Below, piece by piece: positions 9,850 to 21,710 of a stretch of DNA of 64,000 nt (position 1 is the first letter of the stretch; each line of letters opens with the position of its first letter). Origin of the DNA: Elmis aenea (taxonomy: Eukaryota; Arthropoda; Insecta; Coleoptera; Elmidae). Under the pieces are notes generated by a model. That model ran no database searches, was not told the origin of the DNA, and saw only the letters and a list, made by a program, of their open reading frames with translations. Where the stretch lies: the NCBI GenBank assembly GCA_947652605.1, contig OX393578.1, positions 56,985,415 to 57,049,414 of the forward strand. Direction: 5' to 3'. The position numbers and the translations under genes are program-made.

Positions 9850-11781
9850 GTAGGCAAAGTTTAAATTATATTTCCCTATACCTTATCACGTTGAATTATA
9901 ATATAAGGTGTTTAACGTTAATTTAATATTGTTAGAATTACCACCAATTGGAACTTAAGCATTTTGGTGGATGCGGCACATCACGGGGTGCTATTTTTTT
10001 TCTTCGAAAATTTCAAAAGTTGAAGAGTTAGTCACGAAATGATAAAATTGTTTAGAATGATTATTTAAAAAAAAATAAAATCCAGTAAAAAAAAATTTCT
10101 TAGACTACTTTTGAGACGCCTCTCTCCGTTAATGGATTATTTTTTTAAAATTATTTGTCCATAAAAACTTGTAGCAATGATCATCTTTAGCGAAGAACTT
10201 GATCTTAAACTACTTTGATAAATTGAAACGAATTTATTTATTAATTATAGAATGTCTTAATTTCAAATTACCTTTGACTACGTTAACACGAGAATTTTGT
10301 GTTTCAAATTTTTTATTGCTGCCCCAACAACTCATTTATTTTAAGATCTTGTTTTGATTTAACACTGTACGTTCCTCAAAATCTATAAAATATTTTTTGT
10401 CATAAGTTCTCTTCTCTAGTGATGATTTATTTATTTGGTTTGATTTAGTGCATACATTGATGGAGTAACCATTAAAGTTTGCTTTTAGTTATTAACCTAA
10501 ACATAATCGGGGAGTTATTCATAAATACATATGCTTATGAATGTTTGTGTTTTTTTTTGTGGAGTTTTAAAAATTTTAATCAGACTATTTTTTCTTGCTT
10601 TTAGTATTATTATTCACTTTTTATTTTGCCTTTATTGTATTCTGTACACTCGCGCGCGAACCGACTGATTAATGAAGTCGCCAATTACTGTGCTATTGTG
10701 GAAAAAATCTTTGTTTATTTACAATAGTGCAGTATGTTCATGCTAATTAATTAATTTCGCTCCCTTCCAGTTAATTGGCTTTTTCTGTTATTAAACTCGA
10801 ATGCGTTAAGAAATTGGCTTATGGAGGCTAATTCAGTACCTGAGGTAGTAAAAAATTATTGTATCTTTGTATAAAATCCTTCGGAAAAAGTTGAAGAATT
10901 TTTTAGCTCAGAATGTTGTAGCTGTAGATGTGAAGAAATTTTTCTGTCAAACAACTTATGGCAAACCTAGTTTATATGTTCAGGAATACGTTAATAATCA
11001 TCATTAAACTATTTCATCAAGATTTTAGCCAAGTCTCCCAACTGCAATACGGTTTTGTTTGTACTTAACTCATGGTAATTTTCTTGTTAGTTGGCTTTAG
11101 TTAATCTACAAAAATTATCGACGTAAAAGTGCGTTTATGTTAGTGGTGAATAAGCGAGGAACTTTGTGGGGATCCTTAATAGGTATCCGTAAGCGGAAAC
11201 TGTGGGTGGATTCCTGCTAGTTTAGCATGTAACCAGATCAATAAAAATGATAGCTGGATTGTTCTTGAGCACTTTGCATCTAATATAATGTTTGTACTAA
11301 TAAAATTAAGTGATTGTGTCGACATACTGGAGTTATTAGGATTTTTTATGACCGCCTTTGGCTTTATCGTTATAAAAATGCAGTTTGTTGTCTTATCATA
11401 GAATCGGTATAAAGACGACGTTATAGTTTTTTGGATTTTTGTGCGCAAATTGTAGGGAAAATATTTTTTAAACACAACATCATGTAATATAAATATATTT
11501 ACTTTAAAATCAAAAGATTAAGGTTGTCTTGTAGAAATGTTAATGTTTGACCAGTTTCAAGAGGTGTCTTCATTTATTAATTTGCCTTTGATTAATAACA
11601 ATCTAAGCATTTATCAAAAAATAAAATATTAATACGTCCCATGTTGGTAGTGATTGTAACGTGATTATTATCCCAAACTTGATTCCTTATGATTTAATAA
11701 CACTTATGGAAGGCAAACAATAGCTGTCTATTTTTAATTTTTTAGATTAAACCTTTAAAGAGTACTTATTTATGATTTTAT
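9850..11781. other. Putative start of long first intron
   Basis: AT-rich with homopolymer runs. No ORF with a recognisable domain; the 99-codon minus-strand frame at 11176-11475 shows nothing familiar. If the exon at 9801-9849 is real, this is intronic. Confidence 0.4.
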
Positions 11782-13231
11782 ATACGCACTAGTGATTACA
11801 ATACCGGTATACCGGTATACCGAATACCGGTATAACGTGCCATTTTACAATACCGAAATACCGTCTCATTTGATGGTCTAATACCGGTATTCGGTATTAA
11901 TATTATTTTTTTAAAATTTGATTTTTATTATTTTATAATTGAAGACCTTGGTGCAAGAAGGGGATATGTGCAAAAATGTAAAAAAAAAAAACTTGTACAG
12001 AAATGGGTTTTAAAATATGCGCTTTTCATATGGTGCAAATGTGGGATAAGTAGGGCTTATAGAAATTATTTTTCTAAGCCCTACTTATTCCACATTTGCA
12101 CCATATGAAAAGCGCAAATTTTAAAATCCATTTCTGTACAAGTCTAATTTTTTTACTTTTTTGCACATATCCCCTTCTTGCACCAAGGTCTTCAATTGCA
12201 GTCTGCCATAAATAAAAAAATAGCAATAAATGCAAAACACAAAATTGTGCCACAAAATAATGTATTTAAGTTAATTAAAAGAGAGATGATATTATTAGAA
12301 GACGATGGAATATTGCAACATTGGAATATTTGTTGTCATTTCCAAGGCTTACTATTAAAAAATGTTGCAATTTCTCTTAACTTTATCAAAAATTCTTAAT
12401 AACTCGAAAATTATTGCAGATAGGTATAGGAAACGCTAAAAAAAATTGATGTAGAATATACTTTTGAATTAGAAAATGAAAAAAAATAATTGGGCATTGT
12501 ATTTGAAAAAAACGAGTTTTATTGGTCTGAAATTGTATTAAAAGAAAATTAAATTTTGGACACCCTGTAAGTAATGCATCGATTGCAAAAATTCTTCTAT
12601 GCATAGTCTAAATTTAAGCGTTTTCTCCTCAAAAATGGCAGCGATAGATAATATTAAGCATCACGATGAAAATCAAAAAATTTCAAAAAAGTCCAAAAAT
12701 CTAAAAAACGACTGCACTTAGGTATAGGATATGCTATTAATAGTCCCTCTAAAATAACGTGTTAAATCCAAAAATGCAATAAAAAATAGACCATTGTATT
12801 TGAAATAAGAAAGTAGACGTCAACTTCCGGTATTTCCGAAGGGGTCGCCATCTTGAAAATATTTTCATTAAACAGCTCAGATGCCATTATGGTCATAACC
12901 AAAATTTCAGATCAATACCCTTTTTCATTCTTCATATATTTTTAATGCCCGGTCCCAATCAATTACCCTATATATCTTCAGTTTTTTGTGTCCATATTTT
13001 TTTACAGATTATGTAATTTTTTAAGTTTCTTTATTTTATGTAAATTTGTGTTTTGACATTATACTTACAATATTAACATATGTGTAAAATGCATATATTG
13101 TATTTTCAAAATTAATACTTTTTTTAAAAAAGCAATACCGGTATTAATACCGGTATACCGGTATTACTTGCGAATAAATACCGAATACCGGTATTGAATT
13201 TTGGTCCGGTATTGCAATCACTAATACGCAC
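11782..13231. mobile_element. Non-autonomous hAT element with 8-bp TSD
   Basis: ATACGCAC is duplicated exactly at 11782-11789 and 13224-13231. The 1434-bp element between them has TIRs TAGTGATTRCAATACCGG. Its ends are packed with the palindromic word ATACCGGTAT or parts of it (left about 11800-11905, right about 13135-13210), as in hAT elements with subterminal transposase sites. No transposase remains. The interior holds a 258-bp hairpin and a ~120-bp segment (about 12340-12460) that recurs at 39771-39903. The 8-bp duplication and TIR form support hAT. Confidence 0.93.
11939..12196. repeat. Nested 258-bp near-perfect palindrome
   Basis: Left arm (11939-12060) and right arm (12072-12196) are inverted copies ending in TTGAAGACCTTGGTGCAAG / CTTGCACCAAGGTCTTCAA. 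They are separated by about 11 bases (AAATTATTTTT) and differ by only a few mismatches and indels. It could be a foldback MITE captured inside the hAT element. The plus-strand frame at 12178-12399 overlapping its right end is not a gene. Confidence 0.92.
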
Positions 13232-13438
13232 CCAAAATGTAGTGGTATAAGAAGTTATCCATTTTTAAAATTTAGTTCGTAATCTAGCATTAAAATCACT
13301 TTTGTTTAGTTGCTATGACAAAGTGTGCTAAAATTATATTGACTTAGAACATAGTAAGAATTTATGGTAGACTTGTTAGGAGTAATTAGTACAATTTTTA
13401 CCACTTTAAGGTCAAATTTCGATAAAGAAAATTGCATA

Positions 13439-14040
13439 TACAGGGTGTTCCAAATTTGAGGAGGGGATCTTGCTTATTTTAAGAGTTACAAAATGGCTTA
13501 AATGCTTAAATCATAGCAGAACAAGAATTCAAATATAGGATTATGACAACTATTTTATCTGGGGAAAACTAAAAAATATATTTTCGATTTTTGCTTGATT
13601 TCCTTTTCAATTTTTATAGTAGGCATAACATAAATGGTGTGAAAAACTTCTTGAATAAGTTCAACATCTAAATTTTTTTCTTTGTCGTCCATTTTGGCCA
13701 AATTAGATGTTTATCTTAAATGCAAATACTTTTATGTAAAAGTATGTAGGTATGTATTACTCCATATGCCATATTTTCCGTTTGTATTTGTAAATAGTCG
13801 TTAAAATTACCTTCTTGATGGCAATTCAACGAAACTCGAGCCAGTTTTATAACCATTCATGATGATAAACATAAATTGTACCTCAAGTTGAGCTGTCGGC
13901 GTTGCGGAATGAGCAAGTGCAACGGTTTTTTCTGTTGTTTTATTGCCTGTTACTTTAAATTGTGCTCCGTTTTTAGTGAAAAAAAAACGCTTAAAATTAT
14001 GATAGGAACAATTAAATGCATACATGTTCTGCACTGTACA
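13439..14040. mobile_element. One-ended CAGGGTGTTCC element fragment
   Basis: TA-CAGGGTGTTCCAAATTTG starts at 13442, followed by GGGGATCTTGCTTATTTTAAGAGTTACA, the internal order seen in the palindromic families at 20020 and 26695. No matching right end is visible, so it is truncated. The right limit is approximate. Confidence 0.55.
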
Positions 14041-16014
14041 GTTAAAGAGTTGTAGAAAAAAAAAACACGTTTTTTGTGTGAACTCGTTATGCGTTCTACT
14101 AGAAAGTGATAATTAGTTTTTTAAGTTTTCTGACTCACCAGGAATTTATCATAATTAAATTACAATAATCTGTTGCATATCAAAATGTAAAACATTTAGT
14201 TCTGACAGAAATTTTTGTGTAATATTTTAGTTAGGTATGTAAATGTTGATCTAAAATATAGTCACAATTTTCTAAATGAGCCAAGTTTTTTGGAAATGAC
14301 ATAAGTCAATTTTATGTTATTTTAAAATGTTAAATGTTTTGAATTTTAATGTGGTTAAAAATGTTTCTGCTAACTGAAGACAAATTTCACTTGTATTTGT
14401 TATCTTGATTGCATATATTTTTCTCGGGATGCATAATTTTGCAAAAACTTTAACGAATCTACACTTGTCATTACTGTAAAGTGGCTTAAGCCACTTTCAA
14501 AATTATTAATTTATAAAAACTACGGACTTATGTTGATTTTTTCTGATGTATTTTATTGAAATGATGTTTGATAAGACAGTAATTTAGAAAAGTTGATGAG
14601 TTAATTAAGTAATATATGTAATTTATATATTGTATTTTGATTATCATTAATTTTTATTAAATACTTAAGCAATAACTAAATTCATGAGTACATTTTGAAA
14701 ATTAGTGTAAGTATTTAATATAAAGAATTTCATATAAAACTTAATCTATGTATTGAATCATTGTCATTAACTGGAACGAAGAAATCTATTCAACTTTGTT
14801 TTAAATTTTTAAAATAACTCTGGTAAATTGAAGAAACAGAGAAAAGCAAATCCATCGTTATGCATTTTAAAAATAATTGTATTTGCACTTCTGTTTAACA
14901 ATAACATTTCCATTAACGAAAATAGCAATGGTTTTGAAATAAATTACACGTAAAATGTTGAGAGATAAAAATACCATACATTTTTGTAAACTTAAACAGT
15001 TCCAAGTTATTTTTTGCTTCTAAAATAAACGCCTAAAATAATAATATGTATAGAAAATGGTAGATGAACTGTGGTTATAATTTTTATTTAAACATGTTCA
15101 AAAGTAATACAGCTACTTGTACATTTAGTTGCAGGAATGCAGGAATACTGTCTAGCTTAAAAAATTAATTGTAACTGTGTAACTTTATGGGAACTTAATA
15201 AAATAAAATTTGTACCTTTAATCAAGAACTAGAATGTTTTAAGTACACTTTTAATTTTTTTGAAACCAAAATATACACATGCCTTTATAAAACAATAAAA
15301 AATCAAATTAAACCAATTTTGCACATTATTTTTTGTGAATGTATAAAATCTGAAATTGTTTATGTAAAACTAAAAATTCAATTCATATAACGGCATATTT
15401 TTTTCTTCACTACAAGCGTAAATTATTTCATATTTGTAAAATAAATAATGCATTGTTTAGTAAAGTGTTTAGCAGAATGATTCCAAGAGATGGTCTTATC
15501 GTACCACCTAGATCTTTGTGCCAGATATTTTCGCTGAAGATTTTAGAATAAGATTGCTATAATCTTTTTCGTGCGCATTATAAGCAATTAATATTAAAAG
15601 AATTCAAAATTGGTTAAAATAAGAACATACATATAGCTGTTAAATCTGCTACACTAGTAAGTGTATAAACAAAAAAATTCAAATTAATTAATACAGACTC
15701 TAATTTTAATGTGTTGTTAATTTTTAGGTGTTGTCTGAAGATATTTACATTTCCATTTAATCTTTTAACAGTTTTTTTTTGTAATACTTTTAGCATGTTT
15801 TATTTTTAATTGTTAATTATTGAACAACATTTAAGGGTAACATTACTTTATGTACGATATGTGGGCTAAGATAATAATTTACATAAAACTTTTGCTGTTT
15901 AAAATTTTCAAAAGTAATTTTTTTAGTGCAATTAGAATTTATGCCATCTGTGATGCAGTTCATAAGCAATGAGAAGCATATAATGATCCATGATAGGCGA
16001 TGCGTCTGCTACTA
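14041..16014. other. AT-rich DNA with one dispersed repeat
   Basis: No gene is seen. The segment at about 14757-15010 shares TTTGCACTTCTGTTTAACAAT and GATAAAAATACCATACATTT with 48180-48390, and AGTGGCTTAAGCCACTTT near 14480 also has a counterpart there. The rest shows nothing recognisable. Confidence 0.5.
14757..15010 (+). repeat. Dispersed repeat, copy 1
   Basis: Collinear with 48180-48390 in the same orientation: AAAATAACT.TGGTAAATTGA, AACTGTATTTGCACTTCTG-like sequence and the GATAAAAATACCATACATTTTTGTAA word all match, with indels. It is non-coding and the element type is unknown. Confidence 0.7.
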
Positions 16015-16016
16015 TA

Positions 16017-17058
16017 CAGGGTTTTATAAGTATTGCAAAAAAATTCATGAGGTGATTCCTTATCGAAAGTTAAGGGGGTCTTTTATATAAAAATGTTTCC
16101 TTAGACGTCTTTTTTTGGAGTTACACTCCCTAAAGGGGAGCGGTAAAATTAGGTTTTTATTTTAAATAAAATTTGGATAAATGTAGGAGAATAATATTTG
16201 GTAGATGTTTTGTATTTATTAAAAGGTTTCCCATAGTAATATTGTCAATCATCTCCCACCTTCACAGGGGGCTGAAAATTGCGACCCGTGTTGGTTTTTT
16301 GATCAGAACTTTTAAGTGGGTTTAAATTTTGCAATTTAAAATGTTTCTTAAAAGCTTGATTTATTTAGAAACTTTCTTTAATCTTTAGTTTCCTCGTGAA
16401 ACCTATAGTTTTTGAGTAAAAAATAAAATAAGTAAACATGCATCATTTAATATTCCAATATAAAACGATTCATTTTGGTGGTTACCACGGTGTGTTTATG
16501 TTCATAACGGATAGAATTGACAAATGTTATTCATTTTGATGTTTACGCGGCGAAAACGCGACAACGCCCGTCAATTCTATCCAATATGAACATAAACAAA
16601 CCGTGGTAACCACCAAAATGAATCGTTTTGCATTGGAATATTTAATGATGCATGTTTACTTATTTTATTTTTTACTCAAAAACGGTAGTTGTCCCGAGAA
16701 AAACTAAAGATTAAAGAAAGTTTCTAAATAAATAGGGCTTACATTAAATTTCATTAAAAAATTTTAACCTATTAAAAAATTCTGATTAAAAAACCAATAG
16801 GGGTTGCACTTTTTAGCCCCCTGTGAAGGTGGAAAATGATTGAAAATTTAACTATTGGAAAGCTTTTAATAAGTATAAAACATCTACCAAATATCCTACA
16901 TATACCCCATTTTAGAAATGAAAAAAATACCTAATTTTCTTTAGGGGGGTGTAACTCCGAAAGGAGGCGTCTAAGGAAAAAAATTTGTATAAAAATCCCC
17001 TTAATTTCTGATAAAGAACAACCTGATGAATTTTTTGCAATACTTAAGAAACACCCTG
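16017..17058. mobile_element. Palindromic CAGGG element, family P1
   Basis: A 1042-bp near-palindrome. The left end TA-CAGGGTTTTATAAGTATTGC mirrors the right end GCAATACTTAAGAAACACCCTG. The arms of ~510 bp stay alignable almost to the centre near 16540, and include CACCTTCACAGGGGGCT and AAATAAGTAAACATGCATCATT with their complements. No ORF is present. The flank is TA on the left and TG on the right. A shorter family copy lies at 47105-47963. Ends and TA flank are consistent with a non-autonomous Tc1/mariner-type element. Confidence 0.88.
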
Positions 17059-18029
17059 TGCACAGTTTGATTCAAGTGTAACCAAAAATGTGTTTTGGAA
17101 AAATGAAATCTCTACTTAATTTCCAAAATTAAAAGTGAATTGATTAGCATGTAAAGTACAAGGTGTAACGAACTATTTCATGGATTTTAATTTAGCAAAA
17201 AATTAATTACAGTTTAATTGACTTCGCAGTTCTTCAGGTTAGACAGATCTCTCCATATGTAATTTACTGGTATCTCTCTCGTCTGTTATAAAATTGGTTT
17301 CATTTTTCAGATCAACAAATGACAGACGCTCCATTTTTTCGAGCAAATGAAAGCAAAACATCTAATTAATAAGATTGTCAGTAACTGTTCTTAATAAACT
17401 GAAACGCGCACAAAAAATGACCGACATTTTTGCTGTTGACCATCTCACTAGCAGGAAACAGTTTTGTGGTCGTAAGAAGTAAAGATTCCACAGACACTTG
17501 AGTGATTCCCAAAGCCACGGTTCACGATTAGATCACTAAACGCAGATACATCAACACTGTTTTACAGTTGCGTGAAAAATTAGTAATTTCAATCATTTAC
17601 CAACTTGCCGATGCATGAATACTTTAAGAGATACAATTAAATTTAGTATTCCCGCTAACGTAGCATGATTTGCAAACTCAGAACTTATTTTCCGAATGTT
17701 GAAATTAAGGACTAACATTTTTTTTGACAATAACTTTTCCACAATTTTGAATAAAACCTCAACATTAATTAATTACGTTGTACGTACTACCTAACTAAAT
17801 AGAGTTGATAATAATATAAGTAGGATTAATTTAATTATAACTAATTTTTTAACAGGAGGATTGCATTGACATTGTTGATAAGAGAAGATTAAAAATATAA
17901 TGTCAAATAAACAAACTTGCCTTGAATGTCAGTAAGCGCTGTAGAATTTATTTTACACTAAACAAAAATATAATCCTACATAACTATTCTTTGAATAATT
18001 CAACTCTCATGAATACCTACCACAGTGGT
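17059..18029. other. No recognisable feature
   Basis: AT-rich, without ORFs of note or repeat partners that I can see. Confidence 0.5.
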
Positions 18030-18125
18030 AAAAGATTTAGGAATTCTATAAGACCCTAAATTTCTTTTTGCTAAACATATCGAGTACATTAAAAATAAAT
18101 CTCTTAAAATGCTTGGTTTACTTCG
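18030..18125 (+). pseudogene. LINE RT 3' fragment (Jockey/CR1-like)
   Basis: The plus strand reads FAKHIEYIKNKSLKMLGLLR, the segment just after the RT thumb in Jockey/CR1-type LINEs (D.KL.F..HI..I..KS.KMLG). The copy at 30661-31340 continues where this one stops. Here the LINE is cut by hAT sequence at about 18126, and its 3' end resumes at 18844. Confidence 0.75.
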
Positions 18126-18843
18126 AAAAGGACTACCTAATGTAAAAGAAGATTTATTGGATGATGTGTTGCTAGTAGGATTTAACGGAATGTGAAAATG
18201 TATATTGTATGGTATGTACAAACTATAAAGTTAAAGTATATTTCAAGTTACCTAATATAAGTATTTTTTAATATCTTTTTTATTTATAACATTTACTAAA
18301 TTATCTACTTGAATTCATTCTTTTGTCTTTTTAAATAATTACAGCAGCATCTTATTTACTTCAAATGCACAGATTTTTAGTACTAAAACAAATTGAAAAC
18401 AGCACTTGCTATATTTTCATATTTTTAGATAAAGATCGTGTGTCTAATTTAACCTAATCACGTTGTGTTTTTGCACCTTACGGGTGTTAAACTTAATAAA
18501 ATGGTTAAATGTTAATGTGTTTAACGATTTGGTAAATTTAATATGGCGATGGTTAGCCAGTCTAAAATATGCTGTCCGTGAGCATCAAACCCCATCGTCA
18601 TCGTATATATTTTAGTTGAGACGCAAATATTGTTATCGTATTTATAGAGGGTTGTGGTGACTAGAAAAAAAAATGATTTTTTGACGACAAAAAAAAAATT
18701 GTTGAACCGGTTTTAACAGTTATTATTTCGGTTCACGAAAACGAAAAAAGATTTTTTTCGGTTAGAACGAAAACGATAGGTATAGGTATTTCGTTTTCGT
18801 TCCGAACAGAAACGAACGGAATTTTTTTCGTTTTTAGTCCCTG
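18126..18843 (-). mobile_element. hAT fragment, inverted copy of the 37366 element
   Basis: Matches, in inverted orientation, the first ~720 bp of the hAT element at 37366-38555, ending in the same AGTCCCTG terminus. It includes runs of TTCGTTTTCGTT words and AACCGGTTTTAACAG. Only one terminus is present and the other side joins LINE sequence, so it is a partial copy lying within a LINE. No transposase. Confidence 0.82.
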
Positions 18844-18965
18844 CTCTAAAGTAATCCCATTTTAACTCGATTATTTACTCAACTATATATGTATATTAAT
18901 AATAAAAACGAGAACATAATTTGGGCTCGGCCTGTTTTGTTCTGTTCTGTGTTAATAAATAAATA
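18844..18965 (+). pseudogene. LINE 3' UTR fragment
   Basis: CTCTAAAGTAATC, then TATATTAATAATAAAAACGAGA and TTTGGGCTCGGCC, ending in TAAATAAATAAA, matches the 3' end of the LINE at 31225-31345. It is the tail of the LINE interrupted by the hAT fragment. Confidence 0.75.
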
Positions 18966-19539
18966 AATTACTAAGCGTAAATTCATAATGCAGGTGACTC
19001 TAATTGCCCCGAGTCGTTTTCATTTCGCTAAATTTCCTTGCAATGGTATACTTTGCACTTAAATATGTTTGCGTTTCGAATTACATATTATTTATGTTAT
19101 GTGAGAATTGATTGGTAACACATATAATGCAATTATGAATACATGTTACAGGTACTTGCAATTTTGCTAATTACATAACAACATACTACAAACTCGACCA
19201 CCTTTGAAGACAACCGCAAACTACGTCTGCCTCAGGGTGTTTAACTTACAATAAGTCATACGTTTAATGTGCTCTTGTTAACGATAATTTTAATCTCATT
19301 TTTACTCGTATCCAGACGATTGCAGTGTTATAGTATTCATTATTAAAGATTAATTAATGCAATATGCAAGTTGGGTAATAACTTCATGTACCACGACCGT
19401 GTTTAGTGGTTTAATTGCCCAATTATTTGTTTTATGCATTCTTAATTTTTAAACATCGAAGTAAGTTAGCGTTTGATTTAGAGTCGCGATTTTACAAGTA
19501 ACCTGTAATTAGCAATTAAAAAGGCTAGAATGATAATTT
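18966..19539. other. No recognisable feature
   Basis: AT-rich, no ORF or element end seen. Confidence 0.5.
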
Positions 19540-19893
19540 TTGCTTAATAAAAGCGTTTAATGTTGGTGTCACTCGTTACAATTTTTTTTAGAAACTGGCA
19601 AGTCGGTAATAAATTCCCGAAACGTCGCATGAAAAATATATTTAGAGATTCTGATTCCTTGCAAAAAGTGGCCATGAAAAAGTTGTTACAGAAATGAAAT
19701 TCGACATCAAATGCAAAAGTTACGGGCAAAAAACAAAAATCCACTTTTTTACTTTTTTCCCTATATCTCAAAAACTAAAGTTCTATTTGCTTCAAATTAT
19801 TAAGCACCTGAATATACAACTTTGCCCTAAATTAACCGAAGTCGTAACTCTTACGAGATCCCCATAGTGGCCCTCGAAAAACGAGAACCCTGT
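19540..19893. mobile_element. One-ended CAGGGTTCTCG element half
   Basis: The right end reads GGCCCTCGAAAAACGAGAACCCTG-TA, preceded by CTTACGAGATCCCCATAGTGG, a word order shared with the palindrome at 60435-61116. A left end is not found. The 75-codon minus-strand frame inside (19544-19771) has no domain. The left limit is approximate. Confidence 0.55.
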
Positions 19894-19896
19894 ATA

Positions 19897-21710
19897 GCAT
19901 CGGCCTGTAGTATTTTATCTAAAGACTTAAAAACATATTCATAAATGATACCAAATTATTCTCAACTGAACGACGTGGTGTGAAACTATATTGTTGACTG
20001 GAGATATAAGGTTGATATACAGGGTGTCCCAGATTACATTTCCAGCATGGGGATCTCGCTTATTATAAGAGATACAGGTTTGCTTAAATTAGATGAATTG
20101 TTCCTTGGTATGAGAGAAGGCACAATCAATTTTTAAAAGTACAAAATTCCTCGTACTTCAGATGTTATAGCAAAAAATATGAAAATGTCCAATTTCTTTT
20201 TTCTCTCATAACTTTTTTGTCGTAATCATTAGAACAATTTTATTTGTACTTTCTTAAGGCACTTTTTAATGGAGAATGTAACTGTTATTTTAGATTATTT
20301 TTAACACCTACCATTTTCGAGATATTACCCCTAACTTCATTTTTTCTTATGGCCCGCGAAGTTGGCTATGGAATAGTTGAATGTGCTTTTTTTTCCTCTT
20401 TACAATGAGATATTACTTGCTACATTTATTTTTATAAATAAGTCACAAAATCAAGAAAAATCGTATTTTACCTATCACTTATCAAGCTATCTATAATAAT
20501 AAAAACAAAAAACAACTAATTATGTGTCAAATGACACTTACCATTTGTCTGCGGTATCATTTATTAGAATTTTATAGTATTGTTGTATAATTCGATAGTC
20601 TTTGTAGCAAATTTGTTATGAGCACATTTACAACTAATTAAAAATTGTATATGTTGAAATGCCACATTATTTACAATAGAAACTGTGTAAAATAAATAAT
20701 TCTAATTAATTATTGATTTGTTTTGGATTTTTGGTTGGTTTGTCGAAAAAACCATATACTTTTAAATTTATTTCCAAATTTTTGTAATTACGCATCCTTC
20801 GTTGCCTTTTCTCGGGATATAGCTCTAATTACATTCGCTCAGCTTCTTCACAGTTTTTATGGCAAAGAATGTAGCATCTCAACATGTCAAATTAATCGCT
20901 ATTTTTAAATGTTGCTATCATTATAACAATTACTACAAAGACTCTCAAATTACACAACAATACTATTAAATTCTCATAAATGATACCGCAGACAAATAGT
21001 AACTGTTATTTGACACTTAATTAGTTGTTTTTTGTTTTTATTTTCATAGATAACTTGATAAGTGTTGGGTAAAATACGATTTTACTTGATTTTGTAACTT
21101 ATTTATAAAAATAAATGTAGCAAGTAATATCTCATTGTAAAGAGGAAAAAAAAGCACATTCAACTATTCCATAGCCAACTTCGCGGGCCATAAGAAAAAA
21201 TAAAGTTAGGGGTAATATCTCAAAAATGGTAGGTGTTAAAAATAATCTAAAATAACAGTTACATTCTCCATTAAAAAGTGCCTTTTATAAAGTACAAATA
21301 AAATTGTTCTAATGATTAAGACAAAAAAGTTATGAGAGAAAAAAGAAATTGGACATTTTCATATTTTTTGCTATAACATCTGAAGCACGAGAAATTTTGT
21401 ACTTTTAAAAATTGGTTGTAGCTCCTCTAATACTAAGGAATAATTCATCTAATTTAAACAAACCTGTATCTCTTATAATAAGCGAGATCCCCATGCTGGA
21501 AATGTAATCTGGGACACCCTGTATAGCAAAAATTTTATCATATATCACAGATTTAAATAGCTTTGCTGTGCAGCAGAGGATAGAAACAGGTCTATAGTTT
21601 CTGCTCGAGTCTTGTCTCCGGATTTAAAGTTTGGAAAAGGCGAGCTTGTTTAAAGGGAATCGGTACTCTGACAACCATTTGTTAAAAAGTATAGTGATTG
21701 GCTTTGCTAA
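19897..21710 (-). pseudogene. LINE RT fragment split by a palindromic element
   Basis: On the minus strand, 21710-21524 reads PIITKPITILFNKWLSEYRFP and, further on, RNYRPVSILCCTAKLFKSVI, the RT finger motif (NYRPISIL...K.FE). The text resumes at 20017-19897 with SSQQYSFTPRRSVENNLVSF (Q.GF...RSV.TNL). The 1.5-kb palindrome at 20020-21521 lies exactly between them, flanked by TA. Removing it brings consecutive RT motifs together, although one frameshift remains. Jockey-like by motif wording. A further element cuts it at 19893. Confidence 0.82.
20020..21521. mobile_element. Palindromic CAGGGTGTCC element, family P2
   Basis: A 1502-bp near-palindrome with perfect outer words CAGGGTGTCCCAGATTACAT and complement, and TA on both sides. 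The arms of ~590 bp share AGCATGGGGATCTCGCTTAT, CCGCGAAGTTGGCTATGG and CAAATGACACTTA-type words with their complements. The unmatched centre lies at about 20600-20940 and holds only a 61-codon frame without a domain. It is inserted in a LINE RT, which proves it moved. A diverged half copy is at 26695-26975. Confidence 0.93.
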
